Shown here piece by piece: positions 52,695 through 61,197 of a stretch of 64,000 bases of DNA (position 1 is its first letter; each line of letters begins with the position of its first letter). Both the position numbers and the translations under genes were made by a program. Location: the NCBI RefSeq assembly GCF_019799925.1, contig NZ_JABGCG010000009.1, forward strand, positions 181,136 through 245,135. The letters are read 5' to 3'. The notes below the pieces were generated by a model. It was not told the DNA's origin. It searched no databases and worked only from the letters and a program-made list of their open reading frames with translations. This DNA comes from Blastococcus sp. CPCC 205250. GTDB taxonomy: Bacteria > Actinomycetota > Actinomycetes > Mycobacteriales > Geodermatophilaceae.

Positions 52695-53884
52695 GCGTCC
52701 CCGCCGGGCGCCTGTTCATGACCCTGCGGCTGCCCGACCGCACCGGCGCGGCCACGATGGCGCTGGAGTTCGCGCGGGCGTTGCGCGCCGACGGCTTCGA
52801 CCTGACGCTGGTGCACGGCGCCGTGCCCCGGAACGGCCCGAGCGTCCTGCCCGACCTCGAGGCCCTGGGCGTCGCCACCGTCCTCGAGCCGCGGTTGGAG
52901 CGCCCCTGGGACCCCCGGCTGGTCCGCGGCCTGGCCGACCGGGTCCGCCGCGACGGCGGCCGCTGCGTCATCGGGGTCAACCAGCGCGACCGCGGCCCGG
53001 CCCTGCTCGCCGCCGCGCGGGCCGGCGTCCCGGGCGTCCTGATGGTGCAGAACCAGCACCACTTCTGGGGCCCCCGCCCCCTGGCCGCCCTGAAGCGGCG
53101 CGGCTACCGGAGCGTGGTCGCCCGGGCGACCACGCTGGCCGTCTGCACGTCCACGGTCGTCCGGGAGGAGATGGTCGCCTTCGGCGTGCCCGCCGACCGC
53201 ACCGTCGTCCTCCCCAACGGGATCGTGGTCGGGCCGCCGGTCCGGCTGGAACCGGGCGAGCGCACCCGGCTGCGCGCCGAGATGGGCGCCGGCGAGGCCG
53301 ACCTCCTGCTGCTCAACGTCGGCCGGCTCGACCCGCAGAAGGGGCAGGACGTCCTGCTCGAGGCGCTCGGCGGGACGACCGCGCCGGTGCACGTCGCGCT
53401 GGTGGGCTCGGCCGGGGACTCCGTCGCCGCCCGGCGGACGGCGGACTACGCGGCGTCGCTGCGGCGGCGGGTGCAGGACCTCCGCCTGGACGGCACCGTC
53501 ACCTTCCTGGGGTGGCGGGACGACGTCCCGCGGCTGCTGGCGGCCGCCGACGGCTACGTGCACACCGCCCGGTGGGAGGGCCCGGCGCTGCCGCTGGCGG
53601 TGATGGAGGCGATGGCCGCGGGCTGCCCGACCGTCTTCACCGACTGCTCGGGCCGGCCGCCGGTCTTCGAGGAGGGCCGCGACGGGCTGATGGCCCGCAC
53701 CGGGGACCCGGACTCGGTGCGGCAGCGCATCGCCGACCTGGTGGCGCTCGCGCCGGACGCGCGGGCGGCCATGGGGGCCGCTGGTGCCGCGCTGGTCCGC
53801 GGGCACTACCGGGTCGAGGACCTCGGCCGCACGTTCAGCGAGCTCGTCCGCGGCGTCCTCGACGTCGGCCGGGACCCCGGCTGA
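52691..53884 (+). CDS. Family 4 glycosyltransferase A
   Basis: A 397-residue GT-B glycosyltransferase. The N-domain starts RLFMTLRLPDRTGAATMALE; the GT1-type C-domain has LLNVGRLDPQKGQDVLLEAL, LDGTVTFLGWRDDVPRLLAA and ARWEGPALPLAVMEAMAAGC (E-x7-E donor motif). Adds a sugar to the lipid-linked repeat. ATG 52691 overlaps the sulfotransferase stop (ATGA). Last gene of the + strand operon; its end overlaps the convergent GT4 by 50 bp. Confidence 0.92.
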   Translation: MSVPAGRLFMTLRLPDRTGAATMALEFARALRADGFDLTLVHGAVPRNGPSVLPDLEALGVATVLEPRLERPWDPRLVRGLADRVRRDGGRCVIGVNQRDRGPALLAAARAGVPGVLMVQNQHHFWGPRPLAALKRRGYRSVVARATTLAVCTSTVVREEMVAFGVPADRTVVLPNGIVVGPPVRLEPGERTRLRAEMGAGEADLLLLNVGRLDPQKGQDVLLEALGGTTAPVHVALVGSAGDSVAARRTADYAASLRRRVQDLRLDGTVTFLGWRDDVPRLLAAADGYVHTARWEGPALPLAVMEAMAAGCPTVFTDCSGRPPVFEEGRDGLMARTGDPDSVRQRIADLVALAPDARAAMGAAGAALVRGHYRVEDLGRTFSELVRGVLDVGRDPG

Positions 53885-55061
53885 GAAGCTCGTCGTAGAG
53901 CTCGACGTGCGCCCGGACCATCGACTCCGGCGTGAACTGCTCGAGGAAGCGGCGCCGGCCGGCCGCGCCCAGCCGGGCGGCCAGCTCCGGGTCGGTGAGG
54001 ACACGCACCAGGTCGCGGGCCAGGTCGTCGACCGCACCGGCGGGTGACAGCAGCCCGGTCTCGCCGGCGACGACCACCTCGGGGATCCCCTCCACGGCGA
54101 ACCCGACGACCGGCTTGGCGGCGGCCATCGCCTCGAGGTTGACGATGCCGAACGCCTCCCAGCGCGACGGCAGCGCCAGCACGTCGACGGCCCGCATGAC
54201 GTCGGCGAGGTCGTGGCGCCACCCGGTCAGGTGCACCCGGTCGGCGACGCCGAGCGCGGCGGCCAGCGCCTCGACCTCCGCCCGCCGGGTGCCGTCGCCC
54301 ACCACGACGACGTGCGCGGCGGGCACCGCCGCGACCACCGCCGGGACGGCGCGCACCAGCAGGTCGGCGCCCTTCTGGTCCTCGATCCGGCCCACCAGCG
54401 CGATCAGCGGCGCGTCCACCGGCAGCCCGAGCTCCTCGCGCAGCCGGGCGCGGTCGGCCTCCGACGCGTCGCCGGCCGTCATCCGGCTGGAGTACGGGAT
54501 GACCGTGACGTCCTCCGGCCGGAACTGCCGGTTCCGGACGCCGACGTCGCGGATGAACCGGGACCCGGCGACGTAGTGCGTGGTGAAGAGGCCGAGGGCG
54601 CGCTCGACCAGCCGGAACGCCGATCGCCGGGGCTGCGGCACCCCGTCGTGCCCGGCGTAGGCGTGCAGCATGTGCAGGCGGACCGGCGTGCCGGCCGACC
54701 AGGCCGCCACCCGGCCCATCGCGCCGGCGACCGAGGTGTGGGTGTGGACGACGTCGTAGCGCCGCTCGCGGATGTGCGCCCGGATCCGCAGGAACTGCCG
54801 GACCAGCTCCACCGGGCCGTCCGGGGTCGCCTGCTTGAAGTGCCCGGTGCCGTGCGAGGGGGCGTAGTCCAGCACCGGCAGGCCGGTGGCCCGGATCTCC
54901 TCGTCGAGGGGCCCGCCGCCGGAGAGCGCGATCGTGGTGTCGAAGCGGTCCGCGGGCAGCAGGCTCGCCAGCTGGAGCAGGTGCTCGGCCGACCCGCCGA
55001 CGGTGATGCCCGTCAGCTGCAGCACCCGGATGCGCCCGCTCCGTGACACCGGTCCGCTCAC
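53835..55061 (-). CDS. Family 4 glycosyltransferase B
   Basis: A 408-residue GT-B glycosyltransferase: RIRVLQLTGITVGGSAEHLL at the start, VVHTHTSVAGAMGRVAAW, then the donor site LIALVGRIEDQKGADLLVRA and ALPSRWEAFGIVNLEAMAAA with the E-x7-E pair. GTG 55061 overlaps the preceding sulfotransferase stop as GTGA, making a two-gene unit. It probably adds another residue of the repeat. A basic RG-rich tail (GPGRRRGRRGRAR) ends it. Confidence 0.92.
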   Translation of the reverse strand: MSGPVSRSGRIRVLQLTGITVGGSAEHLLQLASLLPADRFDTTIALSGGGPLDEEIRATGLPVLDYAPSHGTGHFKQATPDGPVELVRQFLRIRAHIRERRYDVVHTHTSVAGAMGRVAAWSAGTPVRLHMLHAYAGHDGVPQPRRSAFRLVERALGLFTTHYVAGSRFIRDVGVRNRQFRPEDVTVIPYSSRMTAGDASEADRARLREELGLPVDAPLIALVGRIEDQKGADLLVRAVPAVVAAVPAAHVVVVGDGTRRAEVEALAAALGVADRVHLTGWRHDLADVMRAVDVLALPSRWEAFGIVNLEAMAAAKPVVGFAVEGIPEVVVAGETGLLSPAGAVDDLARDLVRVLTDPELAARLGAAGRRRFLEQFTPESMVRAHVELYDELLSRGPGRRRGRRGRAR

Positions 55062-55978
55062 GGCCGCGCCCCGTCCGCGGCGGTCGGCCACAGCGACAGC
55101 CGGCGGCCGAGCAGCTCCTCGAGGTCCCGGACGTCGCCGGCGAGCGTCGCGGCCAGCCGGGCACGAGTGGCCGGGTCGACCGTCGCCCGGTCCAGGTTCG
55201 CCGAGCGGACCCGCTCCCGCTGCCGCTGCGGGACCGCTGCCGTGACCAGCCGCCGCAGGGCCGGCGACCGGCGCAGGGTGTTGAGCGCCGACGTGACCGC
55301 CCGGCTCCGCGGCAGCCCGGAGGCGTTCACCCGGCGCGACGGGTCGATCTCGACGTCGGGGTCCACGTCCAGGAACTCCAGCACCCGGCGCAGCTGGCCG
55401 GTCGGGTCGGCGGTGAACTCCTCCTGGACGACGACCAGCAGCCGGTCGGGGAACCGCGCGGCGAACGGGGCCAACTGCTCGGCGTAGCGGCTGAGCCGGG
55501 TCAGCTGCCACATGTGGCTCCACCCGGCCTCCGTGCGCTCGTCCTCCGCGGCCAGGCACTCCTCGAACGACCCGGCGTCGTGCCCGCGCGAGCGCAGGTA
55601 GAGCCAGCTGGAGAAGGCGCGGTCCACCGGGTCCCGCAGCATGACCACCAGCCGGCAGCCCGGCGCGCAGAACCGCTCGACGGCGGGCACCGACGCGTCG
55701 GGGTAGGCCAGGGTGGTCACCGACCCCTCGCCCAGCCGCCGCTCGGTGCGGCCACGGAAGAGGGCGCGCCACGACTGCTCGTCGCGCACGGCGGTCCGGT
55801 TGACCAGGTCGTCGTCGCCGAGGCCGGTGAACCGCGGGCCGCCGTCGGGGAACGCGAGGAAGTGCGGCTCCTTCGGGGTGGCCACGAAGACGTCCGGGTG
55901 CTCGCCGAGGAAGGAGGTCAGCGCGGTGGTGCCGCTACGCGCCGCCCCGATGACCAGGAAGTCCGGGACGCCCGCCAC
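55058..55978 (-). CDS. Sulfotransferase 3
   Basis: A 306-residue sulfotransferase. PAPS loop DFLVIGAARSGTTALTSFLG, 3'-phosphate motif RLVVMLRDPVDRAFSSWLYL, and LLVVVQEEFTADPTGQLRRV. GTG 55978 is fixed by TAACAT 7 nt upstream; the longer frame from 56188 is a shadow. It resembles sulfotransferase 2 in the N-terminal 40 residues (PKEPHFLAF versus PKEPHYFAL), suggesting duplication. Coupled by GTGA to glycosyltransferase B. Confidence 0.93.
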   Translation of the reverse strand: MAGVPDFLVIGAARSGTTALTSFLGEHPDVFVATPKEPHFLAFPDGGPRFTGLGDDDLVNRTAVRDEQSWRALFRGRTERRLGEGSVTTLAYPDASVPAVERFCAPGCRLVVMLRDPVDRAFSSWLYLRSRGHDAGSFEECLAAEDERTEAGWSHMWQLTRLSRYAEQLAPFAARFPDRLLVVVQEEFTADPTGQLRRVLEFLDVDPDVEIDPSRRVNASGLPRSRAVTSALNTLRRSPALRRLVTAAVPQRQRERVRSANLDRATVDPATRARLAATLAGDVRDLEELLGRRLSLWPTAADGARP

Positions 55979-55985
55979 CGGCCGG

Positions 55986-55991
55986 ATGTTA
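55986..55991 (-). promoter_or_regulatory. -10 element of a leaderless promoter (sulfotransferase 3)
   Basis: Minus strand TAACAT, gap CCGGCCG (7 nt), GTG 55978. Confidence 0.65.
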
Positions 55992-56028
55992 CCGGTGTCA
56001 CGTCCGCCCGCCCGGTCGTCCGGCGCGG

Positions 56029-56052
56029 CACTCCCCCTGCATTGGGGGGGTG
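56029..56052. promoter_or_regulatory. C-run/G-run inverted element 3
   Basis: CACTCCCCC, TGCATT, GGGGGGGTG: 9-nt arms with one mismatch, 76 nt before the phosphoglycosyltransferase start. Confidence 0.45.
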
Positions 56053-56127
56053 GTGGGCCCACTGCCGGGAGTGTCTGCGGAACGGCCTGAGCCGGAACCT
56101 CTTCGTAGACGAGAGGCGGGGGCCGCG

Positions 56128-57642
56128 ATGACCGAGGTGTACGAAGGACTGCAGGGCGACGGGGACACGGCGGTGGGTCCGCTGCCACGGGTCCGGGCCG
56201 TCGGGTCCGGCGGGTCCGATCCCGCTCTGGCCGCGGTGGACCTGCACCTGCCCGAGCGCGAGCCGCACGACCACCGCTGGTCGGTCCGGGGCGGCCTGGT
56301 CCTGCTCGACGCCGCCGCGCTCGCCCTGCCCGCGTTCTGGCTGGGCCTCGACCGCACCGTCGCCGCGTTCGTCGTCGCCACGGTCCTGGTCCTGGCCGTC
56401 GGCGGCGCCCACCGCCCCCGGATCACCCTCAGCGCCCTGGTCGAGGTGCCCCGGTACCTCCCCCGCATCGGCCTCGGCCTCCTGCTGGTGGCCCCGTTCG
56501 CCTCGCTCGCCGGCGGCGACCTGACCCTCGCGGTGCACGCGCTGTGGGCGGTCCCGTGCCTCGTGGCCGGCCGCAGCCTCGGCTACGCGGCCATCCGCAG
56601 CGCCCGGCGGCACCGGGTGATCGAGGAGCCCGCCCTGGTGGTCGGCGGCGGCCGCCTGGGCATGGACCTGCTCGCCACGATGCAGGAGCACCCGGAGCTG
56701 GGCCTGCGCGGTGTGGGCTACCTCAGCGGCGGCTGCCCGCTCGACGAGCGCGAGCCGCTCGGCCGGCTGGAGGACCTCGACCTCGTCCTCGACACCTACG
56801 GCGTGCGCAAGGTCGTCGTCGCCTACGGCCCGACCCGCGAGGCCGAGCTGGTCGGGCTGGTCCGCAGCGCGGCGCTGCGCGACATCGAGGTGTACGTCGT
56901 CCCCCGGTTCTTCGACGTGGGCACCGCCGCCGCCGGCCCGGACGTCGAGGACCTGTGGGGCATCCCGCTGCACCGGATGCGCCGGGCCGCGCTGCGCCAG
57001 GGCGTGTGGCGGGTCAAGCGGTTCATCGACGTCGTCGTCTCCGGGACCGCCCTGACCCTGCTGTCCCCGCTCCTGCTCCTGCTCGCCGGGGCGGTGCGCG
57101 TCAGCGGCCCCGGCCCGATCCTGTTCCGTCAGCCGCGCACCGGCCACGACGGCGCGGAGATCTCGATCCTGAAGTTCCGCACCCTGCGGGTGCCCGCGCC
57201 CGAGGAGACCCCCGACCGGCTCGCCGGGGGCTCGACCCGCAGCACGATGCACGCCCGCCAGATCGACGTCGAGCAGCGCAAGACCCGGATCGGCAACCTG
57301 CTGCGACGCACCAGCCTCGACGAGCTGCCCCAGCTGTGGAACATCCTGCGCGGCGACATGTCCCTGGTCGGGCCCCGGCCGGAGGAGTGCACCTACGCCG
57401 CGCAGTTCGCCGACTCGGTCTACGGCTACCGCGACCGGCACCGGCTGGCCGTCGGCCTCACCGGCTGGGCCCAGGTCCACGGTCTGCGCGGCGAGACCTC
57501 GATCGAGGAGCGCGCCCGCTTCGACAACTCCTACATCGAGCACTGGTCGCTGTGGCAGGACGTCGTGATCCTCGTCCGCACGGTGGGTGCGGTACAGCGC
57601 CAGGCGTTCAACACGGCGGTCCGCTCGGCCGCCGGCCGCTGA
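56128..57642 (+). CDS. Initiating polyprenyl phosphoglycosyltransferase
   Basis: A 504-residue WbaP/EpsL-type enzyme that transfers sugar-1-phosphate to undecaprenyl phosphate to start the repeat unit. About four to five N-terminal helices (residues 50-150), a CoA-binding-like domain (PALVVGGGRLGMDLLATMQE), then the sugar transferase domain from about 290: VKRFIDVVVSGTALTLLSPL, FRQPRTGHDGAEISILKFRT, RRTSLDELPQLWNILRGDMS and SLVGPRPEE. ATG 56128 follows GAGGCGGGGG; the longer frame from 56050 is unlikely. Divergent from sulfotransferase 3. Confidence 0.93.
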   Translation: MTEVYEGLQGDGDTAVGPLPRVRAVGSGGSDPALAAVDLHLPEREPHDHRWSVRGGLVLLDAAALALPAFWLGLDRTVAAFVVATVLVLAVGGAHRPRITLSALVEVPRYLPRIGLGLLLVAPFASLAGGDLTLAVHALWAVPCLVAGRSLGYAAIRSARRHRVIEEPALVVGGGRLGMDLLATMQEHPELGLRGVGYLSGGCPLDEREPLGRLEDLDLVLDTYGVRKVVVAYGPTREAELVGLVRSAALRDIEVYVVPRFFDVGTAAAGPDVEDLWGIPLHRMRRAALRQGVWRVKRFIDVVVSGTALTLLSPLLLLLAGAVRVSGPGPILFRQPRTGHDGAEISILKFRTLRVPAPEETPDRLAGGSTRSTMHARQIDVEQRKTRIGNLLRRTSLDELPQLWNILRGDMSLVGPRPEECTYAAQFADSVYGYRDRHRLAVGLTGWAQVHGLRGETSIEERARFDNSYIEHWSLWQDVVILVRTVGAVQRQAFNTAVRSAAGR

Positions 57643-57717
57643 CCACCACTCACCACCGCTGACCACCTCTGCCCCTCGGGCCGAGTCCTGCCCGAGCCCT
57701 CCGGAACGGAAGAGCAG

Positions 57718-59298
57718 ATGACCGACCACACCGCGAAGACGCCGTCCTCCCGAGGGGGCGCCGACCGGCGGCTCGGCCCGGTGATGAGCCGGCGCAGCCT
57801 CCTGTTCCTCGGCGCCGTCGGGCTGGCGAGCATCCCCGTGGCCGCCGGGGGCCCGTCGGACCTCCCCGGCCTGTCCCTCGCCGGGGACGAGGACGAGATG
57901 CTCGACGCCCGGGACTACGGCGCCCGGGGCAACGGCACCGCGGACGACACCCGTGCCCTGCAGCGGCTCCTGGACGCCTCCGCCCGGCGCGGCGCCGTGG
58001 CCTTCCTCCCCGCCGGCACCTACCGGTGCACGGCCGGCCTGCTGCTGCGCTCCGACGTGCGGCTGCACCTCGACCGGCGCGCCCGGCTGGTGAAGGACTG
58101 GGCCGCCCCGCCCGGGATGGTCGACGCCTTCCTGCGCAACGCGGACTTCGCGGCGAAGGCCAACCGGGTCCAGATCACCGGCAGCGGCAGCATCGGGGCG
58201 AGGGACCACAGCCGCACCGGGGTCGTCCTCGCCCTGTACGGCGACGACGTCGCGATCTCGGGCATCTCGGTCGACACCTACGCCGGCGGTCAGGCGGTCA
58301 TGTACGGCGGTGACCGCGGCCGGATCACCGCCGTCACCGTCCGCAACAGCGCCCCCGAGACCGGCACCGGTGGCATCCGGGTGATCGGCGGCGAGGACTT
58401 CCTGGGGACCGGGTGCCACGTCGAGTCCGGCGACGACTGCTTCCAGTTCGTGCCGATCGGCAACCCGGAGGCCGAGCCCACCCTCTACAACCGGACGATC
58501 TCGCGGGGCAGCTTCGTCGGGTGCACCGGCGGCAGCTCGGTGAGCCGGTTCATGGTCGCCCTGCTGGAGTTCACCGGCGGCGAGCCGGGGACGACGGACA
58601 TGGACGCCTCGGTGGTCGACTGCTCCTTCGTCGACTGCCACGGCTCGGCCGCCAACCGGGGCATCGTCGTCAAGAACACCCACAGCCGGGGCGCGATCGA
58701 GCGGATCACGTTCACCGACTGCTCGGTCGACATGGCCGGCGCCGCAGACGCGTCCACCCAGGAGATCCGGGTGCAGACCGACCCGGCGTCCCGGGGGTCC
58801 ATCCGCGACGTCGTCTTCACCCGCACCGACGTGCTGCACCCCGTCAACAGCACCCTGCGGGCGGGCGGGCCCAACATCAGCGGGCTCACCTTCGACGGCT
58901 GCTCCTTCACCGCGCCGTCGGGAGCGGCTCCGATGACGGTGGTGGTCGACGGCACGGACCGTCCGCGGTTCACCGGCTGCACCTTCGCGGGCGCCCCCGG
59001 CAAGCGGCACGTCGTCGCCGGGCCCACGGCCCCGGTGCGGGAGCTGGCCGTGGAGGACTGCCGGTTCACCGGCATCGACGGCGCCTGGGCCGTCGACGTG
59101 CTCGCCGCCGCGGGGGTACGCATCGCCGGCTCCACCTTCCAGGCGGCGGCCGGGAGCACGACGGCACGGGCCATCCGGACCTCGCCGACCACCAGCGGCG
59201 TCGTCATCCAGGGCAACGACTTCACCGGCATCAGCAACCCCACGCCGATCACCGACCGCGCCGTCGGCACCACGCTGAGCGGCAACAGCGGCCTCTGA
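57718..59298 (+). CDS. Tat-exported right-handed beta-helix protein A
   Basis: A 526-residue pectate-lyase/GH28-like beta-helix protein. A Tat signal MSRRSLLFLGAVGLASIPVA lies at about residues 23-42. The domain opens LDARDYGARGNGTADDTRAL, typical of pectate_lyase_3 proteins, and has ESGDDCFQFVPIG, comparable with the catalytic SGDDC of GH28 polygalacturonases. Repeated N-x-x-x-V/F-x-C rungs follow. Likely a polysaccharide hydrolase, lyase or binding protein acting on the locus product. Followed by a hairpin terminator. Confidence 0.85.
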   Translation: MTDHTAKTPSSRGGADRRLGPVMSRRSLLFLGAVGLASIPVAAGGPSDLPGLSLAGDEDEMLDARDYGARGNGTADDTRALQRLLDASARRGAVAFLPAGTYRCTAGLLLRSDVRLHLDRRARLVKDWAAPPGMVDAFLRNADFAAKANRVQITGSGSIGARDHSRTGVVLALYGDDVAISGISVDTYAGGQAVMYGGDRGRITAVTVRNSAPETGTGGIRVIGGEDFLGTGCHVESGDDCFQFVPIGNPEAEPTLYNRTISRGSFVGCTGGSSVSRFMVALLEFTGGEPGTTDMDASVVDCSFVDCHGSAANRGIVVKNTHSRGAIERITFTDCSVDMAGAADASTQEIRVQTDPASRGSIRDVVFTRTDVLHPVNSTLRAGGPNISGLTFDGCSFTAPSGAAPMTVVVDGTDRPRFTGCTFAGAPGKRHVVAGPTAPVRELAVEDCRFTGIDGAWAVDVLAAAGVRIAGSTFQAAAGSTTARAIRTSPTTSGVVIQGNDFTGISNPTPITDRAVGTTLSGNSGL

Positions 59299-59302
59299 GC
59301 GT

Positions 59303-59331
59303 CCCCACCGGCCGGTCGACGGCCGGCGGGG
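59303..59331. terminator. Terminator hairpin
   Basis: CCCC-A-CCGGCCG, loop GTCGA, CGGCCGG-C-GGGG: 11 bp with one mismatch, 5 nt after the stop of beta-helix protein A. Confidence 0.75.
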
Positions 59332-59347
59332 ACCAGGGCCCCTGGTC
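59331..59347. promoter_or_regulatory. 17-nt palindrome, candidate operator
   Basis: GACCAGGG-C-CCCTGGTC, perfect 8-bp arms, about 100 nt before the second beta-helix gene, directly after the terminator. Confidence 0.4.
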
Positions 59348-59443
59348 ACGGCGGTGTCCCGTCGTCACCCTGACCGCCACGGCGTCCACCGAGGGCGCCG
59401 GCCGCACCAGTCCGCGCAGCGTTGCGCGTCAGATCGGGGACCC

Positions 59444-61015
59444 ATGGACGACGCACCGCACACCGCAGACGCCGCGGGCGAACCGGGTGACCCGGGCGGA
59501 CCCGGCGAGGGCGGCGCGGTGCCCCAGCCATCGGTCACCCGCCGCGCCGTCCTCGCGCTGAGCGGGGGCCTGGCTGCCGCCCCGGTGCTCGACTGGCTCA
59601 CCCCTGACCGGGCCTCGGCCGCCGGGACCCTCTACGCGCGGGACCTCGGCGCCACCGGGAACGGCACCACCGACGACACCGGCGCGATCCAGCGGCTGAT
59701 CGACGCCAGCGCGGGCCAGGCCGCGGTCGGGGTGCTCACGGCCGGCACCTACCGCTGCACGCGCAGCCTGCTCCTGCCGCCGGGCACGCAGCTGCGCCTG
59801 GACCGGGGCGCCCGGCTGCTCAAGGACTGGGCCGCGGCACCGGGCCTGGCCAACGCCTTCCTCCGCAACGCCGACTTCGCCGTGCGGAGCAGCCGCGTCC
59901 GCATCACCGGCCCCGGGACGATCGGCGCGCGCGACCACAGCCGTACCGGCGTGGTCATCGCCCTGTACGGCGACGACGTCCTGCTCCGCGACCTCACCAT
60001 CGACACGTACGCCGGTGGGCAGGCGGTCATGTACGCCGGCGACCGGGGCCGTGTGGACCTGGTCCGCATCCGCAACAGCGCGGCCGCGACCGGCACCGGC
60101 GGCATCCGCGTGTTCGGCGGAGCGGACTTCCTCGCCACCGCGTGCGACGTCCAGTCCGGCGACGACTGCCTGCAGTTCGTGCCGATCGGCGACCCCGCGG
60201 CACTCCTGTTCGACATGAGCATCACCCGCGGGAGCTTCTCCGGGTGCACCGGCACGAGCACGGTCAGCCGGTTCATGGTCGCCCTGCTCGAGTGGACCCG
60301 CGGGGACGGCGGCATGACCGCGTCGGTCACCGACTGCTCCTTCACCAACTGCCGGGGGGCCGCCACCGACCGGGCGATCGTGGTCAAGAACACCCACAGC
60401 GCCGGTGCCGTCGCTCGGCTGCGGTTCACCGACTGCGCCGTCGACATGTCGCGCGCCGCCGACGCGGGGACCCAGGAGATCCGCATCCAGACCGACCCGG
60501 CGTCGGGCGGGTCCATCCGGGACGTGACCTTCACCCGCACCCACGTCACCCGGCCGGTCAACAGCGTGCTGCGCGTCGGCGGTCCCAACGTCAGCGGGAT
60601 CACCTTCGACAGCTGCACGTTCCCCGCCCCCTCCGGCACCGCGGACGTCGTCGCCGTGGTCGACCAGGCCGACCGGCTGCGGATGCTCCGGTCGGAGTTC
60701 GCCGGCGCACCAGGCAAGCGGCTGCTCGTGGCCGGGCCGATCGCCCCGGTGACGGCCCTCTCGGTCGAGGGGTGCCGGTTCACCGGGATCGGGAACGCGG
60801 CGTGGGGCGTCGACCTGGTCGCGGCACCCGGCGCCCGCGTCGCGGGCTCGACGTTCCGGCAGGCGCAGGGGGCGACGACCGCCCGCGCCGTGCGGGTCTC
60901 GGCGGCCTCCCGAGGGGTCGTCGTCGAGGGCAACGACCTCACCGGACTGACCAGCGCGCCGAAGATCACCGACAACGCGGCGGGCACCGTCATCCGGGAC
61001 AACCGCGGCGGCTGA
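59444..61015 (+). CDS. Tat-exported right-handed beta-helix protein B
   Basis: A 523-residue paralogue of protein A; long stretches align (YARDLGATGNGTTDDTGAIQ; RITGPGTIGARDHSRTG; VQSGDDCLQFVPIG; VSRFMVALLEWTR). Twin-arginine signal at about residues 30-58 (VTRRAVLALSGGLAAAPVL). ATG 59444 follows GGGGA. The tandem pair arose by duplication and may act on different linkages or stages. No partner domain is fused. Confidence 0.85.
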   Translation: MDDAPHTADAAGEPGDPGGPGEGGAVPQPSVTRRAVLALSGGLAAAPVLDWLTPDRASAAGTLYARDLGATGNGTTDDTGAIQRLIDASAGQAAVGVLTAGTYRCTRSLLLPPGTQLRLDRGARLLKDWAAAPGLANAFLRNADFAVRSSRVRITGPGTIGARDHSRTGVVIALYGDDVLLRDLTIDTYAGGQAVMYAGDRGRVDLVRIRNSAAATGTGGIRVFGGADFLATACDVQSGDDCLQFVPIGDPAALLFDMSITRGSFSGCTGTSTVSRFMVALLEWTRGDGGMTASVTDCSFTNCRGAATDRAIVVKNTHSAGAVARLRFTDCAVDMSRAADAGTQEIRIQTDPASGGSIRDVTFTRTHVTRPVNSVLRVGGPNVSGITFDSCTFPAPSGTADVVAVVDQADRLRMLRSEFAGAPGKRLLVAGPIAPVTALSVEGCRFTGIGNAAWGVDLVAAPGARVAGSTFRQAQGATTARAVRVSAASRGVVVEGNDLTGLTSAPKITDNAAGTVIRDNRGG

Positions 61016-61082
61016 CGGGCGCACGGGCCCGCTCCGTCACGCCCCGCAACTGGCCCCTGACCTGCGGCGACACCACGGCGGG

Positions 61083-61104
61083 GGCACCCCCAACATGGGG
61101 TGCC
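61083..61104. promoter_or_regulatory. C-run/G-run inverted element 4
   Basis: GGCACCCC, 6-nt loop CAACAT, GGGGTGCC: perfect 8-bp arms, 94 nt before the multicopper oxidase start. It could alternatively be a weak terminator of the preceding gene. Confidence 0.45.
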
Positions 61105-61197
61105 TCCCCCTCCCCCCTGTTACGGCTGTGACGGACGGGTCTCGCCCCGGAGCATTTCCGGTGCCTCACGACAGAGGCGCCGATCCGGGGAGACACC

